From NCBI GenBank assembly GCA_937925755.1, contig CALAMX010000148.1:1-15610 (forward strand): a DNA stretch of 15,610 nt, read 5' to 3'. Origin of the DNA: an uncultured Burkholderiales bacterium. GTDB taxonomy: Bacteria > Pseudomonadota > Gammaproteobacteria > Burkholderiales > Thiobacillaceae. Numbering within the stretch: position 1 is the first letter of the stretch; each line of letters begins with the position of its first letter. The notes under the pieces were generated by a model. That model did not search any database and had not been told where the DNA came from. It saw only the letters and a program-made list of their open reading frames with translations. The position numbers and the translations under genes were made by a program. This document shows, one piece after another, positions 1-7,542 of this stretch.

Positions 1-56
1 CGCGCCAGGCCCTGGACTGTCTCTACGAACTGAAACGTTTGCTCGAAGCCTCTTGA
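1..56 (+). CDS. C-terminal end of an unidentified protein (truncated by window edge)
   Basis: Reading from base 3, an open frame gives the last 17 residues of a protein (ending LYELKRLLEAS) and stops with TGA at 54-56. The next gene's ATG begins only two bases later, at 58. That spacing, plus codon use like the genes that follow, suggests this is the real 3' end of an upstream gene in the same operon. The tail looks like an amphipathic helix. There is too little sequence to name the family. Confidence 0.55.
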   Translation, partial: RQALDCLYELKRLLEAS

Positions 57-57
57 G

Positions 58-330
58 ATGAAGACCCTGCACGTTGACGCCGCCGAGCTCGAGCTCGACT
101 TCGACGCTCGCTTGCGACTGGCCAATGCCATTGCCCGGCACTTGCTCGGCGAGGCCATGTTACTGTCGTTCTACGACCGCGACCGCAACCTGGAGTCGCC
201 CGCTGGCGTGTCCGAGTGCCACGTCGGCTGCGCCACCCCGGGTTGGTTGGATTACGCCACAAACCGCGGTGGCACGCTGATGGTGGACTTCGAGCGCGGA
301 CGCCAAGTGTTCTGCTACCGGCCCGTGTGA
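58..330 (+). CDS. Small AF1514-family-like protein (90 aa)
   Basis: This small soluble protein has no signal peptide or membrane segment. Its layout recalls the AF1514 family (archaeal AF1514 and bacterial relatives): a short beta strand, a helix rich in Ala/Leu (residues about 16-31), a LLSFYDR strand, a Cys-containing loop (C54 and C58), then PGW, an NRGG motif near residue 70 and a final VFCYRP strand. I recognise the pattern from memory rather than by alignment. No biochemical function is established for the family to my knowledge. The ATG at 58 lies two bases after the previous stop, and the TGA at 328-330 is followed immediately by the next ATG, so the gene is probably translated by coupling within an operon. 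No strong Shine-Dalgarno is visible. The two nearby cysteines could bind metal or form a disulfide, which is inference. Confidence 0.7.
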   Translation: MKTLHVDAAELELDFDARLRLANAIARHLLGEAMLLSFYDRDRNLESPAGVSECHVGCATPGWLDYATNRGGTLMVDFERGRQVFCYRPV

Positions 331-756
331 ATGCCTGAGATGGCGGTACCCGACTACGCCGAATACCGCGCCCAGCTCGCGCGGCTACCGGGTGGCCCGG
401 CGGCGGCCCTGCGCGACTTCTTCGCGCCTTGCCTGGCGGGAGCGGAACAGTCCAATGCGCAAAACCTGCCCTGCTGGCCCTTGCGCGAGGGCGGGCGGCT
501 GTGTCTGCACCAGACCGCCGGGGGCGTGCGCCTGGCGCGTGAGGACGCGGGGCAGACGCTAGAGGTCGCCCGATTCGGCGAGGACTTGCTGAGTGTGGCC
601 CAGGATGAGCCACCCATCTCGCCCCTGGTGCTTGCCTTGCTGGCGATCGCCGCCGGTGACGTGGACGACGGGCGCCGGCTCAAGCGCCTGCTGCCCAAGG
701 TCGACGCCGCCGCACGCGACCTCATGCTGATGACGCTCTGCCGCCTCTGTGGCTGA
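331..756 (+). CDS. Hypothetical protein, 141 aa, operon with pyruvyl transferase family gene
   Basis: I do not recognise this protein. It is predicted soluble, without a signal peptide, and rich in Ala, Leu and Arg. Residues about 5-35 (DYAEYRAQLARL...LRDFFAPCL) look helical. A middle stretch with two cysteines (NLPCWPLREGGRLCLHQ) looks like beta strands. The C-terminal third (PLVLALLAIAAGDVDDGRRL...) is again helical. The protein ends in an unusual CRLCG, so a CxxC pair sits at the extreme C-terminus. The ATG at 331 abuts the preceding TGA, and ATG 340 is an in-frame alternative start. The 3' end overlaps the next gene's GTG start by eight bases. This three-gene spacing argues for co-translation and a shared job with the AF1514-like and pyruvyl transferase family proteins. 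Confidence 0.7.
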   Translation: MPEMAVPDYAEYRAQLARLPGGPAAALRDFFAPCLAGAEQSNAQNLPCWPLREGGRLCLHQTAGGVRLAREDAGQTLEVARFGEDLLSVAQDEPPISPLVLALLAIAAGDVDDGRRLKRLLPKVDAAARDLMLMTLCRLCG

Positions 757-1975
757 AGCCCCGGTCATCCTCTTCGGCGCCTGTGACCGCCACAATCTGG
801 GCGACCTGCTCTTCCCGCACATCGCCGCCGCCCTGCTCGCCCCACGACCCTGCATCGTCGCCGGCCTTGCCGCGCGCGACCTCACCGCCTACGGCGGCCA
901 CCGGGTGGCTGCGATCGCCCACTTGGCCGCGCAGTGGCCGCAGCTGTATCCCGACCGCCCGGCCGATCTTGTCCACGTCGGCGGCGAATTGCTCACCTGC
1001 AGCCTGTACGAGGCGGCGGTGATGACCCAGCCGCGGGCAGCGGCACAGGCGGCCATCGCCCGCTACGACCGCGACGAGACCCGGCGCCAGGCCTGGGCCG
1101 AGGGCGAACTGGGGCTGCGGCAGCGGGTGGCCTATCTGGTGCCCAAGGACCTTTTTCGCCGGCCGGGCCGTTTCCTGCACTGTGCCTTGGGCGGTATCGA
1201 TCTGCCTCGACTCCCCGAGGCGATGCAGCGCGAGGTCCTGGCCCGACTGCGAGAGTCGGACGGGCTTGCGGTGCGCGATCGGGCAACGCAGGCCACCCTG
1301 GCCGCTGCCGGCATCCGCGCCGAGCTCTCGCCCGACCCGGCCGTGCTCACGGCGGAGTTGTTCGGCCCACGCATCGCGCACCATGCAGAAACCGGCGAGA
1401 CGGCAGAAGTGTGCGAGCGCTTTCCCCAGGGCTATATCGCCATTCAGTTCGCCGCCGAGTTCGGCGACGACATCACGCTGGCGTTGCTCGCCGATCAGAT
1501 CGACCGTATCGCCGTTGACACCGGCTTGGGCCTCGTCCTGTTTCGCGCCGGCGCGGCGCCCTGGCACGACGATCTGGGGGTCTACCGGCGGCTGATCGGC
1601 CGCCTAGTGAAGCCGAGGGTCTGGCTGTTCGAATCCCTCAACATCTGGGACCTCTGCGCCCTGCTCTCCCGCGCACGGCTGTACTTGGGTAGCAGCCTGC
1701 ACGGCCGCATCGTCGCCTCGGCCTTCGGCGTGCCAGGGGTGAATCTGGCCCCTCCCGGCGTGACCGGCAGCTTCAGCAAGCAGGCCGCCTATCTCGCCAC
1801 CTGGCACGCGGATGAGGCTTGCGGCGTGGTTTCCGGCGCGGACCTGAGCGAGGTCGCAGTCCGGGTCATGGCCCAGGACAGGGAACGTCTGCACGCACAC
1901 GCCCAGGCACGCGTCCAACTCGCCAGGCTGGCGGCGAGCGAGCTGCTCCGGGCACTCGACCCACCGCCCGCCTGA
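749..1975 (+). CDS. Polysaccharide pyruvyl transferase family protein
   Basis: This is a 408-aa cytosolic protein resembling the polysaccharide pyruvyl transferase family (PF04230, CsaB/WcaK-like). Family members usually add a ketal-pyruvate, or a related group, to sugars of exopolysaccharides, teichoic acids or S-layer anchors. Visible signatures are the N-terminal NLGDLL loop (residues 16-21), a HVGGELL strand turn, and the late SSLHGRIVASAFGVPGVNL block (about 315-333). That block resembles the conserved S-x-x-H-G...A...G-x-P nucleotide-sugar-type motif of these GT-B-like folds. The GTG at 749 is chosen because it gives the expected start just before the first beta strand and overlaps the previous stop, implying coupling. 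No glycosyltransferases or other capsule genes are nearby, so the substrate is unknown. Some family members near non-capsule genes may act on other small molecules. Confidence 0.8.
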   Translation: MAEAPVILFGACDRHNLGDLLFPHIAAALLAPRPCIVAGLAARDLTAYGGHRVAAIAHLAAQWPQLYPDRPADLVHVGGELLTCSLYEAAVMTQPRAAAQAAIARYDRDETRRQAWAEGELGLRQRVAYLVPKDLFRRPGRFLHCALGGIDLPRLPEAMQREVLARLRESDGLAVRDRATQATLAAAGIRAELSPDPAVLTAELFGPRIAHHAETGETAEVCERFPQGYIAIQFAAEFGDDITLALLADQIDRIAVDTGLGLVLFRAGAAPWHDDLGVYRRLIGRLVKPRVWLFESLNIWDLCALLSRARLYLGSSLHGRIVASAFGVPGVNLAPPGVTGSFSKQAAYLATWHADEACGVVSGADLSEVAVRVMAQDRERLHAHAQARVQLARLAASELLRALDPPPA

Positions 1976-1978
1976 CCG

Positions 1979-2020
1979 GCATGGGTTGCCGCAGCGCGAA
2001 GGCCGCAGCCCAGGCCATGC
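1979..2020. other. Imperfect inverted repeat after the pyruvyl transferase gene
   Basis: GCATGG at 1979-1984 pairs with CCATGC at 2015-2020. An inner GTTGC (1985-1989) can pair with GCAGC (2005-2009) with one G-T wobble. A bulge of about five bases separates the two stems. It starts four bases after the upstream stop codon, where a transcript end would be expected. No run of T follows, so it may only stabilise the mRNA end or aid factor-dependent termination. Confidence 0.3.
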
Positions 2021-2049
2021 GATCGGCGCGGGGAAGTGAGCCCGTTCAC

Positions 2050-2077
2050 ATGTCAGTCATGCCGGGCAATTTACAAT
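2050..2077 (+). promoter_or_regulatory. Candidate sigma70-type promoter for the YceI gene
   Basis: TACAAT at 2072-2077 is a good -10 hexamer. ATGTCA at 2050-2055, 16 bases upstream, matches four of six -35 positions. The stretch is locally AT-richer than its surroundings and lies 65 bases before the start codon, in a 166-base gap between genes. This is position and motif inference only. Confidence 0.4.
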
Positions 2078-2141
2078 CAAGGCGTGCATCGGCACGCAAC
2101 GTCCTGACCACAGCCCCCCAATCACACCGAGGAACCCGACC

Positions 2142-2861
2142 ATGAAACGCACCTCGATCTGCCTGGCCGGCCTGCTGGCCGCCCTCCCCGCCTGGTCCGA
2201 AGTCGAGACCTACCGCATCGACCCCGAGCACAGCTTCGCCAACTGGGAGGTCCGCCACATCGTCGCGCGGGTGAGCGGCAGCTTCCCGGCGGTGAGCGGC
2301 AGCATCGTGCTCGACCGCGACAACCTGGCGCGCAGCCGCGTGGAGGCCACGATCGACGTGGCCAGTCTGAACTCCGGCCACCGCAAGCGCGACGTCCATC
2401 TGTGGAGCGACGAATTCCTCGACGCGCGCCGCTACCCCGAGATGCGCTTCGAATCCACCTCGGTGCAGCCGAGCGGCCCGGACAAGGGGGTGATCAACGG
2501 CAACCTCACCCTGCGCGGCGTGACGCGGCCGGTGAAGCTCGCCTACCAGATCCTGGGCTTCGGCAACGACCCCTGGGACGGCTACCGCGCCGGCTTCATA
2601 GCGGTGACCCGCATCAACCGGCTGGATTTCGGGGTGAGCAAGTTCCCCGAGCCCGGCCCCATCGGCAACGAGGTCGAGATCACCCTGCTCGTCGAGGGCA
2701 TCAAGCTGGGCCCCGACGGCAAGCCCTTCAGCGTGAGGAAGGCAGCGGAGGAGAAGGCCGCGGCCGAGAAGGCCAAGGCGACCACCCAGCCGGCGCCGGC
2801 CAAGGAGGAGAGCCTGGAGGACCAGCTCAAGCGCCAGCTGCTGCGCGGCATCTTCAAATAG
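2142..2861 (+). CDS. YceI family periplasmic protein with charged C-terminal tail
   Basis: The YceI family forms a lipocalin-like beta barrel that binds long isoprenoid or amphiphilic lipids in the periplasm. The exact role is unsettled, although some members respond to alkaline or osmotic stress. A Sec signal peptide (residues 1 to about 19, MKRTSICLAGLLAALPAWS) precedes the domain. Family blocks are the start YRIDPEHSFANWEVRH, the middle KRDVHLWSDEFLDARRYPEMRF and LTLRGVTRPVKL, and the closing FGVSKF...GNEVEITLLVEG. The ATG at 2142 is preceded by GAGGAA (2129-2134) at good spacing. The protein is longer than typical members of about 190 aa. Roughly the last 45 residues form a Lys/Ala/Glu-rich tail with a Pro-rich break and a final EDQLKRQLLRGIF helix. 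It converges on the next gene with a 15-base gap containing a short GGCGG/CCGCC palindrome. Confidence 0.9.
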   Translation: MKRTSICLAGLLAALPAWSEVETYRIDPEHSFANWEVRHIVARVSGSFPAVSGSIVLDRDNLARSRVEATIDVASLNSGHRKRDVHLWSDEFLDARRYPEMRFESTSVQPSGPDKGVINGNLTLRGVTRPVKLAYQILGFGNDPWDGYRAGFIAVTRINRLDFGVSKFPEPGPIGNEVEITLLVEGIKLGPDGKPFSVRKAAEEKAAAEKAKATTQPAPAKEESLEDQLKRQLLRGIFK

Positions 2862-2876
2862 GCGGGTCCGCCCGGC

Positions 2877-4169
2877 CTAGTCGGTCTTCGCCCGGTGCAC
2901 CGGCAGGGTGGCGATACGCTGCTCGATCAGCGCCAGCAGCCGGTTGTAGCCCTCGCCGCCGACCCCGCCATAGCGGCCCTCCAACACCGCACCGGGCAGG
3001 AACTCCAGCAGGTCGCGGATCTCCGGCATGTACAGGGCCGTGTCACGGCTGCCGGCGAGCAGGGCCTGAACCTGCCGGGCGGTGGCCGGCGTGGCGGTAG
3101 CGCGCACACCGAAGCGGGCGCCGGCCCGGTCGGCGGTGAGGTCGCTGAAGCTGAAACCGCTGCCGCCACGGGTATCGCGCACCTCCTTGTACAGCCCCGC
3201 CCGGTCCGCGAGTTCCTCGCCGGCAATGGCGGCCAGGGCGGCGGAGAGGGTGAAGTGCTGGACATAGTCCCCCCGGCCGGCCAGATTCAGTCCCCCGAGG
3301 TGGTGCGCCGGCGCCCCCGGCAGGCCCAGTCGGAGTCCGTTGGCGATCTCCGCCAGGGCGATGAGCAGGGCGCGGTTTTCCGCTACCGGGTCATTCGACT
3401 GCGAACGTGCCCGGGCCAGGGCAAAAAGCTCGCCCATGACACGGGCGAAGTCGGGTGTGGGTCGCACGCCTGCCAGCTCGCCGAGCCGGGCCCGGTAGGC
3501 GTCGAGCTGGGTGGGATCGACCCCGGCCAACTGCCGGCCGGCGGCATCGATGAGGGCGTGCACGCTCTGCGCGTCCCAGGCCAGAGTCAGGCGTAGCTCG
3601 CCCGCCACCAGCTTCACCTCGCGCACTGCCTCCTCGATCAGCCGCAGCCAGGCAGCCAGGGGGCTCGCCGCCAACAACCCTTCGACGAGGGGGCGAACCA
3701 ATGCGCCCGGCAGCGGCAGTACCCCCAGATGCACCCGGTCGATCACGAGGCGATCGGCCGCCGGGACCAGGCGCAGGCGTAGGTTGAGATAACGCCCTTC
3801 CGGCCTTGGGCGTAGGGAGAGGTCTAGCGTCAGGGCGTGGTCGGTGAGCTGCACGCGGCCAAAGCCCAGCCGGCGGCTGGCGAGTAGGCCAACGAGCGCG
3901 AGGTCGAGGTCCTGAGCACTCAGGCGCAGCCGCCGTTCAGGCGCGGGCGTGGGCCAGAGCGGAAAGAGCTGGCGATAGATGCGGCGGCCGCGCTCCAGGT
4001 CGGCCAGGGTAGGCTCGGCCACCTGGCTGACACGGGGCGTCTCGGTCCATGCCGAACGCCAGACGGCATGGACGCCCGCACTGAGCAGGCCCACCACGAC
4101 CCAGGCCCAGGCCAAACGACGTCGCAGCGGCCGCCCCGTGGCGTGCTGTGTGCACAGCCCTCCCGGCAT
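2877..4169 (-). CDS. Membrane-anchored conserved protein of unknown function
   Basis: From ATG 4169 this is a 430-aa protein. The frame stays open upstream, but an earlier start would run into the 3' end of the preceding gene, so 4169 is preferred. No good Shine-Dalgarno is visible and a slightly later start is possible. After a basic N-terminus (RPLRRR) comes one membrane segment (about residues 19-37), so the bulk is probably periplasmic. Residues about 75-190 contain LSAQDLDLALVG, a series of beta strands and LVIDRVHLGVLPLPG, a layout recalling DUF2140 (YpmS-like) domains. The last part has HFTLSAALAAIAGEELAD (about 303-320), then LYKEVRDTRGGSGFSFSDL, then TADRAGARFG. The spaced HF, KE..D, GSGFS, DL.AD..G residues recall YfiM/DUF2279-type domains. 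Both comparisons are from memory. It lies 26 bases after the repeat-protein gene in the hslU operon. Confidence 0.75.
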   Translation of the reverse strand: MPGGLCTQHATGRPLRRRLAWAWVVVGLLSAGVHAVWRSAWTETPRVSQVAEPTLADLERGRRIYRQLFPLWPTPAPERRLRLSAQDLDLALVGLLASRRLGFGRVQLTDHALTLDLSLRPRPEGRYLNLRLRLVPAADRLVIDRVHLGVLPLPGALVRPLVEGLLAASPLAAWLRLIEEAVREVKLVAGELRLTLAWDAQSVHALIDAAGRQLAGVDPTQLDAYRARLGELAGVRPTPDFARVMGELFALARARSQSNDPVAENRALLIALAEIANGLRLGLPGAPAHHLGGLNLAGRGDYVQHFTLSAALAAIAGEELADRAGLYKEVRDTRGGSGFSFSDLTADRAGARFGVRATATPATARQVQALLAGSRDTALYMPEIRDLLEFLPGAVLEGRYGGVGGEGYNRLLALIEQRIATLPVHRAKTD

Positions 4170-4195
4170 GGGGAGGAACGGTCGAGAAAACCGGT

Positions 4196-6061
4196 TCAGT
4201 GCGGCTGCACGCCGGGGCCGAAGAAGCGATAGCCTAGGCGGAGTTGCCGGCTGAGTTCGTAGCGCTTGCGCTGCGGCCCACTGGCGAAGTCCTTCTCGAT
4301 GCGGGCGTAGGCCTGCTCGGTCCAGGTTCGATCCTGCAGCAGATCGGCCACGCCCTCCGCCCAGGCGAGCTTGTCGACGGGATTCGCGAGTCGCTCGCCG
4401 CAACGGTCCATGACCGGGATGATCTCGGAGGTGGGCAGTTCATAGACCTTCATGCGGCGGGCAAGCTGCAGACACTGATCGGCGCTGGCGCAGCTCTCGA
4501 CGGCGCGGGCGAAGAGGGCCTGGGCACGAGTCTCGTCGCCCAGGTCGCGCAGCAGCTTACCCACGTGTGCGAGCGCAAAATGGTCACGCGCCCGCTTGGC
4601 CGCCTCGTCCAACAGGCGGGCGGCCCACTCCCGATCATTCAGGGCCTCCAGCACGGTCTCGGCCAGCTTGGTCCAGTCGTAGGGGTTGTCGCCGGCCTGG
4701 GCGGCGCGTGCCTCCAGATAGGCGCGCGCCTGACGACGGCCGAACTCGGCATCCTTGAGCTCGCGCGCGGCAGTGAGCACGATTTCGCGGAACCAGACGA
4801 AATCACTGGCCGTCGCCACGCTCTCCTCGAGCAGCTTGCCTAGCCAGGCCTTGTCACCCAAGCGGTCCACGGCGAGGATCAGCGGCTTGAAGCGGCTGAA
4901 GTGGAAGCCGTCGGCGCGCAGCATGGACTCGGCCGTGGCGAGCAGTTTGGCGGCGTAGGCGGCATCCTCCAGCTCGGCCATCACCCGGTCGGCCAGGGCG
5001 ATGAACTGCTTGACGGTGCTGGCCTTGGCCTCCTCGTTCTGGATCTCGACATATTTGGCCTGGTTGGCCTCACGCTTGGCCAGACGGTCTTTGAGCCGCG
5101 TCAGACGCTCGGTATCGCCGGCGGCATGTTTCTCCACCGCAGCGACGAGTCTGCGCAAGTCGTCGAGGTTGTTCACCACCTCCTCGGCACGGGTGAGCAT
5201 CGCCGCCACGCCGGCCGCATCGCCGAGCGCGGCATAGGCCTCCGCCAACTGCAGGAATTCGCCGGTGCTGCCGGCCACCTCGTTGCCCTTGGCGAGCACC
5301 TGACGGGTGAATTCTTGGTTACCCTTGGCCGAGTCCAACACCTGCATCAGCGCCGTGAAGTCCTTGGCCGACTCCAGCGCCTTGGCGTAGAGACTGCCAG
5401 CGGCGGCCGGGTCGATCTCGGCCATGGCGCTGGACAAGGCGATCAGGTCGGCAGGACTGCCGTACTTCTCGGCCCCCTCGGCGATGATGGCTGCCGCGCG
5501 GTTCTGATCACCCAGCTCGGTGGCGATGGTCTTGGCCAGGCGGGCGTAATCGGCGGCACGCCCGGCCTTGGCCTTGATCTTGTCGAAGATCTGGCCGGCC
5601 AGTTCGGCCGCTGTCTCTTTCAGCTCGCCGGTCACGACGCGGGCCAAGCCGTAGAGCTCCTCAGTGGCGGAGATCTCCTTGAGCGCGCCCGTGAGGGTCT
5701 TGACTGCGGCCGCGGCATCGCCGGTGACGAACAGGGTGCCGATGCCGGCGGCGACCTTCTCCTCACCAGTCATGGCGAAGTCCTGCCCCTGGCTGAGCAT
5801 CTCGGCGGCCTTGGCGTCGTCGCCCAGGGCCTTGTAGCCGAGGGCCAGGGCGATGAAGTCGGCGGTGAACATCGCCCCGCTGGCGGTATCGTCGAGGAAC
5901 TTCCTGGCGCCGGCGTCAGCGGTAAACTCAGGCCGGGACAAAAGTTCCTTGGCAAAGCCGATGTCGGCCGGGGCATCGAGCGCCTCGCGGGCCAGGGCAT
6001 ACAGGTCTTCGGCGCCCTTGCACTGGGCGGCGCGCGGTTCCAGGGTGTCGCGGGTGGCCAT
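4196..6061 (-). CDS. TPR-like helical repeat protein, 621 aa
   Basis: This large acidic, alanine-rich protein has no signal peptide or membrane segment, so it is probably cytosolic. Almost the whole length is built from helix pairs of about 34-37 residues with the pattern D-x-x-x-LA...LGD...A...L..A, for example YARLAKTIATELGDQNRAAA and FLQLAEAYAALGDAAGVAAM. This is typical of TPR or Sel1-like solenoids. Residues about 305-350 (RLKDRLAKREANQAKYVEIQ) may form a longer helix. Solenoids of this kind usually serve as scaffolds, and no catalytic motif is visible. The ATG at 6061 has a clear AGGAG eight bases upstream. The gene follows hslU by 99 bases and precedes the membrane-anchored gene by 26 bases, suggesting one transcript. 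The repeats are too degenerate for a family name. Confidence 0.85.
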   Translation of the reverse strand: MATRDTLEPRAAQCKGAEDLYALAREALDAPADIGFAKELLSRPEFTADAGARKFLDDTASGAMFTADFIALALGYKALGDDAKAAEMLSQGQDFAMTGEEKVAAGIGTLFVTGDAAAAVKTLTGALKEISATEELYGLARVVTGELKETAAELAGQIFDKIKAKAGRAADYARLAKTIATELGDQNRAAAIIAEGAEKYGSPADLIALSSAMAEIDPAAAGSLYAKALESAKDFTALMQVLDSAKGNQEFTRQVLAKGNEVAGSTGEFLQLAEAYAALGDAAGVAAMLTRAEEVVNNLDDLRRLVAAVEKHAAGDTERLTRLKDRLAKREANQAKYVEIQNEEAKASTVKQFIALADRVMAELEDAAYAAKLLATAESMLRADGFHFSRFKPLILAVDRLGDKAWLGKLLEESVATASDFVWFREIVLTAARELKDAEFGRRQARAYLEARAAQAGDNPYDWTKLAETVLEALNDREWAARLLDEAAKRARDHFALAHVGKLLRDLGDETRAQALFARAVESCASADQCLQLARRMKVYELPTSEIIPVMDRCGERLANPVDKLAWAEGVADLLQDRTWTEQAYARIEKDFASGPQRKRYELSRQLRLGYRFFGPGVQPH

Positions 6062-6130
6062 GGCTATTCTCCTGCTCGATCTGGGAAAACCAGGATTTTA
6101 ACGGCCCGTCTCAGCCGCGGCCGTCAGCGA

Positions 6131-6150
6131 TTTTTATCACTGGATAAAAA
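6131..6150 (-). terminator. AT-rich perfect hairpin downstream of hslU
   Basis: TTTTTATC (6131-6138) and GATAAAAA (6143-6150) form an eight-base perfect stem with an ACTG loop, ten bases after the hslU stop. The flanking A/T runs make it look like a weak or attenuating intrinsic terminator usable on either strand. The stem is mostly A-T, so read-through into the next gene is likely. It is conspicuous in otherwise very GC-rich DNA. Confidence 0.4.
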
Positions 6151-6160
6151 AACCTGCGTC

Positions 6161-7492
6161 TCACAACACATAACGCGCCAGGTCCTCGCTTGCAGCCAGG
6201 CCGGCCAGCCGCTCATCGACATCGGCAGCATCGATGACCACGGTCTCACCGGCGCGCCGGTCGGCCTCGAAAGACAGGTCGTCGAGCAGACGTTCCATCA
6301 CGGTGTAGAGACGGCGTGCGCCGATGTTCTCGGTGCGTTCGTTGACCGCCCAGGCGATCTCGGCGATGCGGCGGATGGCCTCGGGGGTGAATTCCAGCCT
6401 GACCCCCTCGGTCTCGAGGAGCGCTTGGTATTGGCGTGTGAGGCAGGCGTCGGTCTGGGTGAGGATACGCTCGAAATCGGCCACGGTGAGACTCTGCAAC
6501 TCCACCCGGATGGGAAAGCGCCCCTGTAGCTCGGGGATGAGGTCCGAGGGCTTGGACAGGTGGAAGGCGCCGCTGGCGATGAACAGGATGTGGTCGGTCT
6601 TGACCATGCCGTATTTGGTGGACACCGTCGCCCCTTCCACCAAGGGCAGCAGGTCGCGCTGCACCCCCTGGCGCGACACATCGGGCCCGTGGGTGTCGCC
6701 GCGCGCGGCGATCTTGTCGATCTCATCGAGGAAGACGATGCCATTTTGCTCCAGGTTGCGCATGGCCTCGGCCTTGATCTCCTCCTCGTTGACGAGCTTG
6801 CCCGCCTCCTCGTCGGTGAGGATCTGCATCGCCTCGCGGATCTTGAGCCGCTTGCGGCGTGTGCGCCGCCCGGCCAGGTTGTGGAACACCCCCTGCAACT
6901 GGGTGGTGAGCTCCTCCATGCCAGGCGGTGCGAAGATTTCCATGGTGGGGGTCGGGGCGGCGAGGTCGAGCTCGATCTCCTTGTCGTCGAGGCTACCCTC
7001 GCGCAGCATCTTGCGGAATTTCTGCCGCGTGGCGCTGTCCTCGCGCGGCTTCTCCCCCGCTTCCCACGCCTCGCGCGCCGGCGGCAGCAGGGCGTCGAGG
7101 ATGCGCTCCTCGGCGGCATCCTCGGCACGGGCACGCACGCGGCGAGTGGCCGCTTCGCGCGCCTGTTTGACGGCGATCTCGGCCAGGTCACGGATGATGC
7201 TGTCGACGTCCTTGCCGACATAGCCCACCTCGGTGAACTTGGTCGCTTCCACCTTGATGAAGGGGGCGCCCGCGAGCTTGGCGAGCCGCCGGGCGATCTC
7301 CGTCTTGCCCACGCCGGTGGGGCCGATCATGAGAATGTTCTTCGGCGTGATCTCCTGGCGCAGGTGCTCAGGCACACGGCTGCGACGCCAGCGGTTCCTG
7401 AGGGCGATGGCGCAGGCACGCTTGGCCTCGTCCTGGCCGACGATGTACTTGTCCAACTCGTGGACGATCTCTTGAGGGGTCATCTGGGTCAT
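6161..7492 (-). CDS. hslU: HslU, ATPase subunit of the HslVU (ClpQY) protease
   Basis: HslU is the hexameric AAA+ unfoldase that feeds substrates to the HslV peptidase in the cytosol, a heat-shock quality-control machine. The 443-aa length is normal. Key features are the Walker A GPTGVGKT (57-64), the pore loop GYVG (90-93), the intermediate I-domain (about 110-240), Walker B IVFLDEID (252-259) and the sensor-2 region GARRLYTVMERLL. The C-terminal ARYVL tail corresponds to the segment that docks into HslV pockets. The start MTQMTPQEIV matches the family N-terminus. There is no obvious Shine-Dalgarno, and the second Met is a possible alternative start. hslV, normally directly upstream, is absent here: a divergent DUF4426 gene occupies that place. 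It probably heads an operon with the two downstream genes. Confidence 0.97.
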   Translation of the reverse strand: MTQMTPQEIVHELDKYIVGQDEAKRACAIALRNRWRRSRVPEHLRQEITPKNILMIGPTGVGKTEIARRLAKLAGAPFIKVEATKFTEVGYVGKDVDSIIRDLAEIAVKQAREAATRRVRARAEDAAEERILDALLPPAREAWEAGEKPREDSATRQKFRKMLREGSLDDKEIELDLAAPTPTMEIFAPPGMEELTTQLQGVFHNLAGRRTRRKRLKIREAMQILTDEEAGKLVNEEEIKAEAMRNLEQNGIVFLDEIDKIAARGDTHGPDVSRQGVQRDLLPLVEGATVSTKYGMVKTDHILFIASGAFHLSKPSDLIPELQGRFPIRVELQSLTVADFERILTQTDACLTRQYQALLETEGVRLEFTPEAIRRIAEIAWAVNERTENIGARRLYTVMERLLDDLSFEADRRAGETVVIDAADVDERLAGLAASEDLARYVL

Positions 7493-7513
7493 TGGTTTCC
7501 CGAGACAGAAAGG

Positions 7514-7542
7514 GTGACCTGGTCAGCCGTTTGGCGTATAAA
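7514..7542 (+). promoter_or_regulatory. Candidate sigma70-type promoter for the DUF4426 gene
   Basis: GTGACC at 7514-7519 and TATAAA at 7537-7542 are separated by 17 bases, close to the consensus arrangement. The site lies 72 bases before the ATG at 7615, in the 122-base divergent gap between hslU and the DUF4426 gene. I could not find an equally convincing hslU promoter or a sigma32 (heat-shock) box on the other strand. Confidence 0.45.

Noticed and set aside
722..1567. 281-aa minus-strand open frame opposite the pyruvyl transferase gene
   Set aside because: It is a shadow frame with low-complexity composition and no recognisable domain. The plus strand has clear family motifs.
2402..3100. 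232-aa plus-strand frame spanning the YceI 3' end and the convergent gene
   Set aside because: It is Arg/Pro/Gly-rich shadow coding that crosses two real genes and has no ribosome site.
4170..4403. N-terminal extension of the membrane-anchored protein to 4403
   Set aside because: It would overlap the 3' end of the preceding gene by about 200 bases with Arg-rich shadow sequence. ATG 4169 gives a normal membrane anchor near the start.
4901..6529. 542-aa plus-strand open frame opposite the solenoid gene and hslU
   Set aside because: It is antisense to two well-supported genes. Its Gly/Leu/Val/His-rich composition is the usual shadow of GC-rich coding DNA.
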